This document shows positions 35,880 through 44,731 of a DNA stretch of 64,000 bases, in pieces. The number at the start of each line of letters is the position of its first letter. Within the stretch, counting starts at the first letter, position 1. The position numbers were made by a program, and so were the translations under genes. The notes under the pieces are model-generated. The model saw only the letters and a list, made by a program, of their open reading frames with translations, ran no database searches and was not told where the DNA came from. Source of the DNA: Pseudomonas svalbardensis (GTDB lineage: Bacteria > Pseudomonadota > Gammaproteobacteria > Pseudomonadales > Pseudomonadaceae); assembly GCF_030053115.1 (NCBI RefSeq), contig NZ_CP125619.1, positions 4,289,501 to 4,353,500 of the forward strand, given 5' to 3'.

Positions 35880-36506
35880 TCAGATCAGGTGATTACGCTT
35901 GGCAAAATCCCTCAGATACACCGCCGATTCCACGTTGAGTTTTCCAACCAGACGGGTCTTGTAGGTGCTGACGGTCTTGTGACTCAAGTGCATGATTTCA
36001 GCGATCGCCTTGTTACTGATGCCCCGGGCCAGATGCTGAAAGATCGTCAGTTCCCGGTCGGAGAGTTTATCGATCAACTGTTTTTCACTCAGTTGTATCG
36101 AGTTCAGCGACACCGACGCCGAGGGTAGCTGGGCGAAATAGGTGTAACCGGCCATCACGGCTTGCACGGCTTTGTGCAAATGCTGCAAATCATTGGTCTT
36201 GGCGACATAGGAAGCGGCGCCGGCGTACATGCAACGATCCTGATAAAACATAGGTTCCTGGGACGTGAAGACCAGTACTCGGCAGGGCACCCCACTGGTC
36301 TTGATCCGCGCCAGTACATCCAGCCCGTCGAGCGAGGGCATCAGCAGATCCAGTACCACCAGATCAGGCTTGTGTTCGCGGATCTTCGGCAAGACCTCAT
36401 TACCACTCGCCGCTTCGTATATCTGCTTGAAACCCTCCTGCACCAGTATGATTTTGACTGCGGCGCGAACCACCGGATGATCGTCCACAATCAGCACTGA
36501 CTTCAT
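35880..36506 (-). CDS. NarL/BvgA-type response regulator
   Basis: 208 residues. The receiver (about 1-120) has VDDHPVV and the phosphoacceptor Asp in LVVLDLLMPSLDG; the C-terminal LuxR-type helix-turn-helix (about 143-205) has LSDRELTIFQHLARGISNKAIAEIMHLS. AGGGAGTTGCC precedes the ATG at 36506, so the longer frame to 36650 is rejected. Likely partner of the BvgS-type kinase directly downstream. Target genes unknown; the adjacent sbnA operon is a candidate. Confidence 0.92.
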   Translation of the reverse strand: MKSVLIVDDHPVVRAAVKIILVQEGFKQIYEAASGNEVLPKIREHKPDLVVLDLLMPSLDGLDVLARIKTSGVPCRVLVFTSQEPMFYQDRCMYAGAASYVAKTNDLQHLHKAVQAVMAGYTYFAQLPSASVSLNSIQLSEKQLIDKLSDRELTIFQHLARGISNKAIAEIMHLSHKTVSTYKTRLVGKLNVESAVYLRDFAKRNHLI

Positions 36507-36621
36507 GGCAACTCCCTGTGCAACAAAAACGACGATTGAGCAACCAATGCCCATAAGCTCGGCCCGGCCCGGTTGAACGTACTGGCTGCGCAAAGACCTT
36601 TGCATGGAAACCCGGGCGCAA

Positions 36622-37035
36622 CTACCTGACAGAAATGACAGTGCCGACAAACGGTAGACTAGGATCGATGATCGCCATCAGCCGCTGAATGGATGCCAGA
36701 TCAGGCAGCATTGCGTGGCTCACCTCAACCATCTGTTGAACGCAGGCAGGAATGGGCAGCAGTTGCGCCTGCTGAACGTCATAGATCAAGGCGTGATGAA
36801 CCTGTTGGTTATCAAGAAAAAAATCGAACAGGTTTAACGCCCCGCTTGCCAGCGAGGCATTGATGACCACCAGATCAAATGGCTCGCAACCGTATTCGAC
36901 CAGGGTCAACAGCTCTTCAAGGCTGTGTACCGGTGCTATCCGGTAGTAGTCGAGTTGATTGAACAGTCGCTCGACCTTCATGCGGTGAAAATGCAACTCG
37001 TCGGCGATCAGGATACGTAAGGCTTTGTTCGACAA
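36622..37035 (-). CDS. Receiver-like protein without phosphoacceptor Asp
   Basis: 137 residues with a receiver-like start (LRILIADELHFHRMKVERLFN). At the phosphoacceptor position the sequence is FDLVVINASLASG, Asn (about N59) instead of Asp, and the first acidic pair is D-E. The usual Thr/Ser and Lys switch residues are not obvious. It lies upstream of, and in line with, the NarL-type regulator and BvgS-type kinase. The start appears to be TTG at 37035 with CTGGGGG upstream. A decoy or docking role in the phosphorelay is possible. Confidence 0.7.
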   Translation of the reverse strand: MSNKALRILIADELHFHRMKVERLFNQLDYYRIAPVHSLEELLTLVEYGCEPFDLVVINASLASGALNLFDFFLDNQQVHHALIYDVQQAQLLPIPACVQQMVEVSHAMLPDLASIQRLMAIIDPSLPFVGTVISVR

Positions 37036-37198
37036 CGTGGGCCCCCAGGAGAGTGTCAGATTCGTGAGGGCGCAAGGCTACGGAAGACCCGTCGAGCTTT
37101 CTGTAGGACTTTTCCTAAAAGCCGCGCTCTTGTCCGGTAACTTGGGAAGTTAAAGTCCAAAAACCGTCCGAACACAGTTCTTCTTACATTTGGCAGCA

Positions 37199-37660
37199 TT
37201 ACTGCCAGCCAAACCGGCGAATAAAAAATCCTTTCACCGCCTGCGTCAGGCCCATGTACGCCAGCAAAATCACCGGCAGGAACACGAAGTACAGCGACGG
37301 CAGCGCCTGTAATTTGAAGTAGTGCGCAAGCGCTCCCATCGGCAGGTAGATGCCAACGACCATGATGATTCCAGTCATCACCATCAGTGGCATCGCTGCG
37401 CGACTTTGCAGGAACGGGATTTTCGGTGTGCGGATCATGTGCACGATCAGCGTCTGGGTCAGCAGCCCGACCACGAACCAGCCGGACTGGAACAGGGTTT
37501 GATCGTCCGGGGTATTGGCGTCGAAGACGTACCACATCAAGGCAAACGTGGTGATGTCGAAGTTCGAGCTGACGGTCATTTTGATGTACTTGAGCATGTT
37601 GGCGGATGCCGTCGCCCATGAAACCGACCACATGACCGTTGCCCTTGAACAAACGCACGA
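37199..37660 (-). pseudogene. Remnant of mgtA/mgtB-type Mg2+ P-type ATPase
   Basis: Pieces of the C-terminal third of a magnesium-translocating P-type ATPase. One frame reads GHVVGFMGDGI; after a frame change comes ANMLKYIKMTVSSNF, joined directly to DITTFALMWYVF and continuing FQSGWFVVGLLTQTLIVHMIRT to the C-terminus (IRRFGWQ). Compared with MgtA, about 50 residues after GDGI and about 70 after SSNF are missing, and the first 600 or more residues are absent. The gene cannot make a pump. A membrane fragment could be translated from 37633. Confidence 0.8.
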
Positions 37661-37669
37661 TTCGTTCCT

Positions 37670-37697
37670 TGTGGGAGCGAGCCTGCTCGCGAAGGCG
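37670..37697. repeat. Single REP unit
   Basis: One GTGGGAGCGAGCC...CTCGCGAAG hairpin between the mgtA remnant and the 3' end of pvdA. Confidence 0.85.
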
Positions 37698-37718
37698 CCA
37701 TTACAGGCGCCGAAAATC

Positions 37719-39056
37719 TTAGCTGGCAGTCGCCAACAGTAAATCCATCACCGACCGGCCATGCCCACGCGCCTTGCCATGGTCATACAACGAACCGGCA
37801 ATCTCATCGGCGCGAATCGGCAGGATCGACAGCAAGGTGTCGCTCAAACCATGGCTGGCCTGACAGAAGCCCTGCATATAAATGCCAGCCTTGCAGCGCT
37901 CGTCAGTGATCAGTTTGTAGTTGCGATCGACTTCGAAATCCCCCAGGTATTGCTCCAGCGGCGCCAGCAGTTTGCGGTGCATCTGGCGCTCATAACCGGT
38001 GGCAAGCACCACGGCGTCGTAATGACGGGCCGTGACTTCGCCGGTGGCGTTGTTGCGCACGGCCAACTCGATACCGCGCTCGGTGGCGGTGGCCTTTTCA
38101 ATGGTGGTCAGGGTACGGAACGCATGACGCGCGACGCCCGAGACTTTCTGGCGATAGAAGATGCCGTAGATGCGTTCGATCAGGTCGATGTCCACCACCG
38201 AATAGTTGGTGTTGTGGTACTCGTTGACCAGACGCTCGCGCTCGCTGCTCGCCTGCTGGAACACCAGATCAGTGAACTCTGGCGAGAACACTTCGTTGAC
38301 AAACGGGCTATCGTCCGCCGGCTTCAGGGCCGAGCCACGCAGGATCATGTCCACCTGCACCGACGGGAAGCTATCGTTCAAATCGATGAACGCTTCCGCC
38401 GCGCTCTGCCCGCCGCCGATGATCGCAATGCTCATCGGCTGGTTGTTCACGCACGGCTGCTTGGCCATCTGCGCCAGGTACTGGGAGTGGTGGAACACCC
38501 GGCTGTCACCCTTGAGCGCCTTGAACGCTTCGGGAATGCGCGGTGTACCGCCGGCACTGACCACCACCGAACGGGCGGTGCGAACGTGCTGCTGACCTTG
38601 GGTATCGCGCGAGATCACCCGCAGTGCTTCGACCTGCTGGTTGTGCAGCACCGGCTCGATGGTCAGCACTTCTTCGCCGTAGCGGCTCTGCGCTTCAAAT
38701 TGCCCGGCGACCCAGCGCAGGTAATCGTTGTACTCCATGCGGCACGGATAAAAGGTGCCCAGGTTGATGAAGTCCACCAGACGACCGTGGTGCTTGAGGT
38801 AATTGACGAACGAGTACGGGCTGGTCGGGTTGCGCAGGGTCACCAGGTCCTTGAGGAAGGAGATCTGCAACTCGCTCTGGGTCACCAGGGTGTTGCCGTG
38901 CCAGCGGTAGTCGGCCTGCTTGTCGAGAAACAGCACATCCAGCTCGCCCTGGCTCGGCCCGCGCTCTTGCAGAGCGATGGCCAGCGCCAGGTTCGAAGGG
39001 CCGAAACCGACGCCGATCAGGTCGTGAACGATGGGCGATGCAATTGCCTGTGTCAT
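37719..39056 (-). CDS. pvdA: L-ornithine N5-monooxygenase
   Basis: 445-residue flavin monooxygenase that hydroxylates the side-chain nitrogen of ornithine, the first step towards the hydroxamate ligands of pyoverdine. FAD motif GVGFGPSNLALA near the N-terminus, NADPH motif AIIGGGQSAAEA near residue 215, and the ATGYERQ motif near 355. Length equals P. aeruginosa PvdA (about 443). A PvdS-type promoter lies about 100 bases upstream. pvdQ, which neighbours pvdA in P. aeruginosa, is not present here. Confidence 0.97.
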   Translation of the reverse strand: MTQAIASPIVHDLIGVGFGPSNLALAIALQERGPSQGELDVLFLDKQADYRWHGNTLVTQSELQISFLKDLVTLRNPTSPYSFVNYLKHHGRLVDFINLGTFYPCRMEYNDYLRWVAGQFEAQSRYGEEVLTIEPVLHNQQVEALRVISRDTQGQQHVRTARSVVVSAGGTPRIPEAFKALKGDSRVFHHSQYLAQMAKQPCVNNQPMSIAIIGGGQSAAEAFIDLNDSFPSVQVDMILRGSALKPADDSPFVNEVFSPEFTDLVFQQASSERERLVNEYHNTNYSVVDIDLIERIYGIFYRQKVSGVARHAFRTLTTIEKATATERGIELAVRNNATGEVTARHYDAVVLATGYERQMHRKLLAPLEQYLGDFEVDRNYKLITDERCKAGIYMQGFCQASHGLSDTLLSILPIRADEIAGSLYDHGKARGHGRSVMDLLLATAS

Positions 39057-39154
39057 TTCCAGTGTCCTCTGGATGAACCCCCGAAGCAGCGGGGAGTAAG
39101 CCTAAGTGACCTGACCGGCCTTGAGCAGGACAGCAGATCGTCTGTTGGTATGGA

Positions 39155-39178
39155 ACGAGGACAATGAAAAGAAATTTA
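39155..39178 (-). promoter_or_regulatory. PvdS (iron-starvation sigma) promoter of pvdA
   Basis: On the minus strand: TAAAT, 16 bases, CGT, exactly the PvdS consensus spacing, 99 bases before the pvdA start. Confidence 0.85.
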
Positions 39179-39205
39179 ATACTGTTTTTTGATGGGGCAG
39201 AGGGA

Positions 39206-39688
39206 TCAATGGGCGTCCCACTGGCGCATCCGCACACGGCAATGCTTCATTGCATTGACGATGTGCTTCTCCACCAGCGCGCGAGAAATACCGAGGTGTT
39301 CGGCGATCTCCGGGTGCGACAGACCTTCGATCTTGCGCAGCAGGAAACTCTCGCGGCACAACCGAGGTAATTCAGCCAACGCACGTTGGAGCATCTCCAG
39401 GCGTTGACCGTGATCGAGGCTGTGATGAGGGGATGGGGTGAAGTAGCGCTCTTCGTTGTCGAGCACTTCCAGCGATTCGACCTGACGCAGGGCATTGCGC
39501 CGATGGTCGTCGATCACCAGGTTGAGCGCGGTGCGATACAGAAACGCCCGAGGCTGCTCGATCGGCGTGTCGCTGGACCGCTCCAGTACCCGCAGATAAG
39601 CGTCATGCACCACATCTTCGGCCACCTGACGGTTGCCCAGCTTGGCGTTCAAAAAACACACCAGCTCGCGATAGTAGTTTTCCAACAT
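39206..39688 (-). CDS. fpvI: ECF sigma factor for the pyoverdine receptor
   Basis: 160-residue FecI-type sigma factor. Region 2 (about 5-70) has NRQVAEDVVHDAYLRVLE and QPRAFLYRTALNLVIDD; region 4 (about 103-150) has LPRLCRESFLLRKIEGLSHPEIAEHLGIS. Its position beside pvdA matches fpvI of P. aeruginosa, where FpvI drives fpvA. GGGAG lies just before the ATG. Its anti-sigma partner FpvR is not encoded next to it. A candidate Fur box lies upstream. Confidence 0.9.
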   Translation of the reverse strand: MLENYYRELVCFLNAKLGNRQVAEDVVHDAYLRVLERSSDTPIEQPRAFLYRTALNLVIDDHRRNALRQVESLEVLDNEERYFTPSPHHSLDHGQRLEMLQRALAELPRLCRESFLLRKIEGLSHPEIAEHLGISRALVEKHIVNAMKHCRVRMRQWDAH

Positions 39689-39782
39689 GACTCCCGGCCG
39701 CAGGGGTGCGGTTTCTATCCTTGAGCCAGATCGTCGACCGCCGAAATGGGCAGTGGCACGATAGTGGCAGTTCGATGTGCGT

Positions 39783-39803
39783 AATTTATAGTAATTCTCA
39801 TAT
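39783..39803 (-). promoter_or_regulatory. Candidate Fur box upstream of fpvI
   Basis: AATTTATAGTAATTCTCAT includes an AATTCTCAT half resembling the right side of Fur boxes; the left half is weak. About 100 bases before fpvI. Confidence 0.4.
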
Positions 39804-39849
39804 AGATTTAAAGTATTGCTTCACCTTGCCCGACAAATAGTCTTGAACC

Positions 39850-39940
39850 TGTGGGAGCGGGCTTGCTCGCGAAAGCGGTGTGCCATTCAACTTTTATGTC
39901 GACTGACACGCCCTCTTCGCGAGCAAGCCCGCTCCCACAG
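39850..39940. repeat. REP pair between fpvI and pvdR
   Basis: GTGGGAGCGGGCTTGCTCGC and its inverted partner lie at the place where fpvR stands in P. aeruginosa. The rest of 39689-40065 holds only promoter elements. Confidence 0.88.
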
Positions 39941-39958
39941 TTTGATTGTGTCGACAGC

Positions 39959-39982
39959 TAAATTCCCCGGTACCTTCCTCGT
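39959..39982 (+). promoter_or_regulatory. PvdS promoter of pvdR-pvdT-opmQ
   Basis: TAAAT, 16 bases, CGT, 84 bases before the pvdR ATG. Confidence 0.85.
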
Positions 39983-40065
39983 TTACAAGACAGCTCCCCG
40001 TCTCTGTCGCCCGTTTTTGCGCACAGATTGAACGACGGGCCGATATTCATTGGCCGGAACCCTGC

Positions 40066-41238
40066 ATGAAACGTCCCCGACAGACCCGACGCGCCCTGCT
40101 TGTAGCACTTTGTCTGATCCCCGTTATCGCCGTCGCCGCCTGGCAGATCATCCCGCCCGGTCGAGACCAGTTCGCCACCGTTCAGGTCACCCGCGCCGAC
40201 ATCGAAAGCAGCGTCACGGCCTTGGGCACCCTGCAACCTCGACGTTATGTCGACGTCGGTGCCCAGGCGTCCGGGCAGATCCACAAGATCCACGTGGAAG
40301 TCGGCGATGTGGTGAAGGAAGGCCAGTTGCTGGTTGAAATCGATCCGTCCACGCAACAGGCCAAACTCGACGCCGGGCGTTTCTCCATCGAAAACCTCAA
40401 GGCGCAGCTGCAGGAACAACGGGCGCAGCACGACCTCGCCCGGCAGAAATTCCAGCGTCAGCAGAACCTCAAGGCCGGTGGCGCCACCCGCGAAGAAGAC
40501 GTGCAGACCGCCGAGGCCGAACTGCGCGCCACCCAGGCCCGCATCGACATGTTCCAGGCGCAGATCCGCCAAGCCCAGGCCAGCCTGCGCAGTGATCAGG
40601 CGGAACTCGGCTACACGCGAATCTATGCACCCATGAGCGGAACCGTCGTCGCGCTCGACGCTCGTGAAGGCCAGACCCTCAATGCTCAGCAACAAACACC
40701 GTTGATTCTGCGCATTGCCAAATTGTCGCCGATGACCGTCTGGGCCGAGGTGTCGGAAGCCGATATCGGTCACGTCAAACCCGGCATGACGGCCTGGTTC
40801 ACCACCCTCAGCGGCGGCAACCGTCGCTGGAACAGCACCGTGCGGCAGATTCTGCCGGTGCCGCCCAAGCCGCTGGACCAGACCAGCCAGGGCGGCGGCA
40901 ACCCGTCCAGTTCGAGCAAAAGTGGCAGCGCTCGCGTGGTGCTCTACACCGTATTGCTCGACGTCGACAACGCCGACAACGCGCTGATGGCGGAAATGAC
41001 CACGCAAGTCTTCTTCGTCGCCGAGCAGGCGAAAAACGTCCTCACCGCGCCCATCGCGGCCCTGCAAGCCGGCACTGGAGCGGACAACCAGACGGCACAA
41101 GTCGTCGCCAAAAACGGCCGCATCGAGCAGCGCGACGTGCGCACCGGCATCAGCGATCGCCTGCGGGTGCAGATCCTCGACGGCTTGCAGGAAGGTGATC
41201 ACCTGCTGATCGGTCCGGCCGACGGGAGTGGCGGCTGA
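40066..41238 (+). CDS. pvdR: Pyoverdine efflux periplasmic adaptor
   Basis: 390-residue membrane-fusion protein of the MacA type. N-terminal signal anchor (about 9-26), lipoyl/barrel-sandwich halves (VGAQASGQIHKIHVEVGD and LGYTRIYAPMSGTVVAL) around a coiled-coil hairpin (about 105-175), then beta-barrel and membrane-proximal domains. It connects PvdT with OpmQ to secrete pyoverdine from the periplasm. ATG at 40066 follows CCGGAACC. The pvdT ATG comes immediately after the stop. Confidence 0.95.
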   Translation: MKRPRQTRRALLVALCLIPVIAVAAWQIIPPGRDQFATVQVTRADIESSVTALGTLQPRRYVDVGAQASGQIHKIHVEVGDVVKEGQLLVEIDPSTQQAKLDAGRFSIENLKAQLQEQRAQHDLARQKFQRQQNLKAGGATREEDVQTAEAELRATQARIDMFQAQIRQAQASLRSDQAELGYTRIYAPMSGTVVALDAREGQTLNAQQQTPLILRIAKLSPMTVWAEVSEADIGHVKPGMTAWFTTLSGGNRRWNSTVRQILPVPPKPLDQTSQGGGNPSSSSKSGSARVVLYTVLLDVDNADNALMAEMTTQVFFVAEQAKNVLTAPIAALQAGTGADNQTAQVVAKNGRIEQRDVRTGISDRLRVQILDGLQEGDHLLIGPADGSGG

Positions 41239-43212
41239 ATGCTGACGCCCCTGATCGACCTGCACGACATCCGCAAAGCCTACGGCGGCGGCGATTCACC
41301 GGAAGTTCACGTACTGCGCGGCATCGACCTGTCGATCCATGCCGGGGAATTCGTGGCGATCGTCGGTGCCTCCGGCTCCGGCAAGTCGACGCTGATGAAC
41401 ATCCTCGGCTGCCTCGACCGCCCGACCTCGGGTGAATATCGCTTCGCCGGGGAAAACGTCGCCGCACTCGACAGCGACGAACTGGCCTGGTTGCGCCGCG
41501 AAGCCTTCGGCTTTGTGTTCCAGGGTTATCACCTGATCCCGTCCGGCTCGGCCCAGGAAAACGTCGAGATGCCGGCCATCTACGCAGGCTTGCCGGCCGC
41601 CGAACGCCACGCCCGCGCAGCCGCCCTGCTCGACCGCCTCGGCCTGGCCTCGCGCACCGGTAACCGTCCGCACCAACTCTCCGGCGGCCAGCAACAACGG
41701 GTGTCCATCGCCCGCGCCTTGATGAACGGCGGCCACATCATCCTCGCCGACGAACCCACCGGTGCCCTCGATAGCCACAGCGGCGCCGAGGTCATGACCC
41801 TGCTCGACGAACTGGCGAGCCAGGGTCACGTGGTGATCCTCATTACCCACGACCGCGAAGTCGCGGCCCGGGCCAAACGCATCATCGAAATTCGCGACGG
41901 GCTGATCATCAGCGACAGCGCCCGGGACAACCCCGAAGCACAAACCTCAGCCAGCCCTGGCGCGCTGCAAGCGGTGGACTTACGCAAGCGCCTGACCGAA
42001 GGCGCCGAAGCCACTGGCGCCTGGAAAGGTGAACTGGTCGATGCGGTGCAAGCTGCGTGGCGGGTGATGTGGATCAACCGCTTTCGCACCGCACTGACCT
42101 TGCTCGGGATCATCATCGGCGTGGCGTCGGTGGTGGTCATGCTGGCCGTCGGTGAAGGCAGCAAGCGTCAGGTGATGGCGCAAATGGGCGCGTTCGGCTC
42201 CAACATCATTTACCTCAGCGGCTCGTCACCGAACCCGCGAACGCCGCTGGGCATCGTCACCCTGGATGACGTCGCGGCGGTGGGAAGCCTGCCGCAAGTG
42301 ACACGGATCATGCCGGTCAACGGCCAGGAGGCCGGGGTGCGTTTTGGCAACCTCGACCACTTGAGTTACGTCGGCGGCAACGACACCAATTTCCCGGCGA
42401 TCTTCAACTGGCCGGTGGTAGAAGGTAGCTACTTCACCCAGGACGATGAACGCAACGCAGCAGCCGTCGCAGTCATCGGCCACAAGGTGCGGACCAAGTT
42501 GCTCAAGGACGTCGCCAACCCGATCGGCCAGTACATCCTGATTGAGAACGTGCCGTTCCAGGTGGTCGGGGTGCTCGCGGAAAAAGGCGCCAGCTCCGGT
42601 GACTCCGACAGCGACGACCGCATCGCCATCCCCTACTCCGCCGCCAGTGTCCGGCTGTTTGGCACCCACAACCCCGAATACGTGGCCATCGCCGCCGCCG
42701 ATGCGCGCAAGGTCAAAGAAACGGAAAAAGCCATCGAACAGTTGATGCTGCGCCTGCACAACGGCAAGAAGGATTTCGAACTGACCAACAACGCGGCGAT
42801 GATTCAGGCCGAGGCACGCACGCAAAATACGCTGTCGCTGATGCTCGGCTCGATTGCCGCGATTTCGTTGCTGGTGGGCGGCATCGGTGTGATGAACATC
42901 ATGCTCATGACCGTGCGCGAACGCACCCGTGAGATCGGCATCCGCATGGCCACCGGCGCCCGTCAACGCGACATCCTGCGCCAGTTCCTCACCGAAGCGG
43001 TGATGCTTTCGGTGGTCGGCGGGCTCGCCGGGATCGCCCTGGCGCTGATCGTCGGCGGTGTGCTGATCCTAAGCGAAGTCGCCGTGGCGTTCTCCTTGAT
43101 AGCGGTGCTCGGCGCCTTCGGCTGCGCCCTGGTCACCGGTGTTGTCTTCGGCTTCATGCCGGCCCGCAAAGCTGCCCGACTCGACCCGGTCACGGCCCTT
43201 ACCAGTGAATGA
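41239..43212 (+). CDS. pvdT: MacB-type ABC exporter of the pyoverdine efflux pump
   Basis: 657 residues. The N-terminal ATPase (about 1-235) has Walker [14 protein letters not shown], signature [15 protein letters not shown] and Walker [12 protein letters not shown]. The membrane part has one helix near 285 ([20 protein letters not shown]), a large periplasmic MacB domain, and three C-terminal FtsX-type helices. It moves mature pyoverdine with PvdR and OpmQ. The start is directly adjacent to the pvdR stop. Confidence 0.95.
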   Translation: MLTPLIDLHDIRKAYGGGDSPEVHVLRGIDLSIHAGEFVAIVGASGSGKSTLMNILGCLDRPTSGEYRFAGENVAALDSDELAWLRREAFGFVFQGYHLIPSGSAQENVEMPAIYAGLPAAERHARAAALLDRLGLASRTGNRPHQLSGGQQQRVSIARALMNGGHIILADEPTGALDSHSGAEVMTLLDELASQGHVVILITHDREVAARAKRIIEIRDGLIISDSARDNPEAQTSASPGALQAVDLRKRLTEGAEATGAWKGELVDAVQAAWRVMWINRFRTALTLLGIIIGVASVVVMLAVGEGSKRQVMAQMGAFGSNIIYLSGSSPNPRTPLGIVTLDDVAAVGSLPQVTRIMPVNGQEAGVRFGNLDHLSYVGGNDTNFPAIFNWPVVEGSYFTQDDERNAAAVAVIGHKVRTKLLKDVANPIGQYILIENVPFQVVGVLAEKGASSGDSDSDDRIAIPYSAASVRLFGTHNPEYVAIAAADARKVKETEKAIEQLMLRLHNGKKDFELTNNAAMIQAEARTQNTLSLMLGSIAAISLLVGGIGVMNIMLMTVRERTREIGIRMATGARQRDILRQFLTEAVMLSVVGGLAGIALALIVGGVLILSEVAVAFSLIAVLGAFGCALVTGVVFGFMPARKAARLDPVTALTSE

Positions 43213-43219
43213 TCGATCT

Positions 43220-44614
43220 ATGAAGCCGCAACTCAGCCTGCTGACCCTCTGCCTGTTGCTCGGCGCCTGCGGCAGTCCCGCCCAGCGTCCGGACAGTGGG
43301 CTCCAGCCGCCCGCCGCCTGGCAATCGCCACACACTCAAAGCGCTACTCGCAGCCACCTGCAATGGTGGACGCAGTTCGGCAGCCCGGGGCTTGATCGCC
43401 TGATCGAACAGGCCCGGGTCGGCAGTTACGATCTGGCCGCCGCCATCGCCCGGGAGCGTCAGGCGCAGGCTGAAACGGTCGTTGCCGGTGGTTCGCTGCT
43501 ACCCGAGGTCAAGGCCGCCCTGAACGCCAATCGGCAAAAACTGCTACGGGGCAACGGCTACAGCCAGCTCGATGCCGACAGCGACAACAAGGCCGTCGAT
43601 TACTTCAACGCCAGCCTCAGCGCCAGTTACGAAATCGATTTCTGGGGCGGTCAAAGCGCTTCCCGTGAAAGCGCGCAATTCGGTTTGCAGGCGAGTGAGT
43701 TCGATCAGGCGACCGTGGAATTGACGCTGCTCAGTGGTGTCGCCAGTACCTACGCGCAGACCTTGTCGCTGCGTGAGCAAAGTCGCATCGCCGAGCTGAA
43801 TCTGGCGAACGCGCAGAATGTATTGAAGCTGGTGCAGACGCGTTTTGACTCAGGCTCGGCAACCGCGCTGGAACTGGCGCAGCAGAAGAGCCTGGTCGCC
43901 GCGCAACAACGACAATTGCCGCTGGTGCAGCAACAGGCTCAGGACGCACAGATCAGCCTTGCCGCCCTGCTCGGCCGGCCGGTGCAGGAGTTGTCTTTGG
44001 GTCAGGAACGCTTTGATCAACTGTCATGGCCAACCATTGGCGCTGGGCTGCCCAGCGAGCTGATCAGCCGTCGCCCGGACATTGCCCGCGCCGAAGCGCA
44101 ATTAGCCGCCGCACAAGCCGACATCACCGTCGCCCGCGCCGCCATGTTGCCGGCTGTGACCCTGAGTGCAGAAATCGGCTCCGGTGCCGACCGCACCGCC
44201 GACATCCTGCGCAACCCCTTCTACAACCTCACCGCCGGACTGCTCGCACCGGTCTTCAACAATGGTCGCCTGAGCGCCGAGCGCGACAAGGCCACAGCCC
44301 GTCAGGAAGAACTGCTGGAGACGTACCGCGGGGCGATCATCAATGGTTTTGCCGATGTGGAAAAAGCCCTCAACAGCATTCGCGGTCTGGACGAGCAGCG
44401 GCAGTGGCAAGGTGAAGAACTGAACCAGGCGCAGACCGCGTTCAACATTGCGCAAAGCCGCTATCAGGCCGGTGCCGAGGATTTGCTGACGGTGCTGGAG
44501 ACACAGCGCACGCTGTATGCGGCGCAGGACTTGAATGTGCAACTGCGGTTGTCGAGATTGCAGGCGAGTATTGCGTTGTACAAAGCGCTGGGTGGCGGGT
44601 GGCAGGCGTTGTAA
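43220..44614 (+). CDS. opmQ: Outer-membrane channel lipoprotein of the pyoverdine pump
   Basis: 464-residue NodT-type outer-membrane efflux protein. The signal peptide ends in a lipobox (LLLGAC, Cys about 18), then two outer-membrane-efflux repeats rich in coiled coil, with the family motif PSELISRRPDIARAEAQLAAA and a final QASIALYKALGGGW. The ATG at 43220 is seven bases past pvdT; a start inside pvdT at 43139 is rejected because the lipoprotein signal begins at 43220. Confidence 0.95.
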   Translation: MKPQLSLLTLCLLLGACGSPAQRPDSGLQPPAAWQSPHTQSATRSHLQWWTQFGSPGLDRLIEQARVGSYDLAAAIARERQAQAETVVAGGSLLPEVKAALNANRQKLLRGNGYSQLDADSDNKAVDYFNASLSASYEIDFWGGQSASRESAQFGLQASEFDQATVELTLLSGVASTYAQTLSLREQSRIAELNLANAQNVLKLVQTRFDSGSATALELAQQKSLVAAQQRQLPLVQQQAQDAQISLAALLGRPVQELSLGQERFDQLSWPTIGAGLPSELISRRPDIARAEAQLAAAQADITVARAAMLPAVTLSAEIGSGADRTADILRNPFYNLTAGLLAPVFNNGRLSAERDKATARQEELLETYRGAIINGFADVEKALNSIRGLDEQRQWQGEELNQAQTAFNIAQSRYQAGAEDLLTVLETQRTLYAAQDLNVQLRLSRLQASIALYKALGGGWQAL

Positions 44615-44633
44615 TTTCTGTGTCTATTCGGCC

Positions 44634-44709
44634 GCCTTCGCGAGCAAGCTCGCTCCCACACTGGACCTTTGTTCGCAGGACTAATGTGGGAGCGAGCCTG
44701 CTCGCGAAG
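44634..44709. repeat. REP pair between convergent opmQ and pvdP
   Basis: Two facing REP arms, CTTCGCGAGCAAGCTCGCTC and GGGAGCGAGCCTGCTCGCGA. Confidence 0.88.
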
Positions 44710-44731
44710 AACGATAACGCGGTCTTATTGA

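Noticed and set aside
39783..39828. Possible PvdS promoter upstream of fpvI
   Set aside because: Two TAAAT strings exist on the minus strand but neither is followed by CGT at 16 bases.
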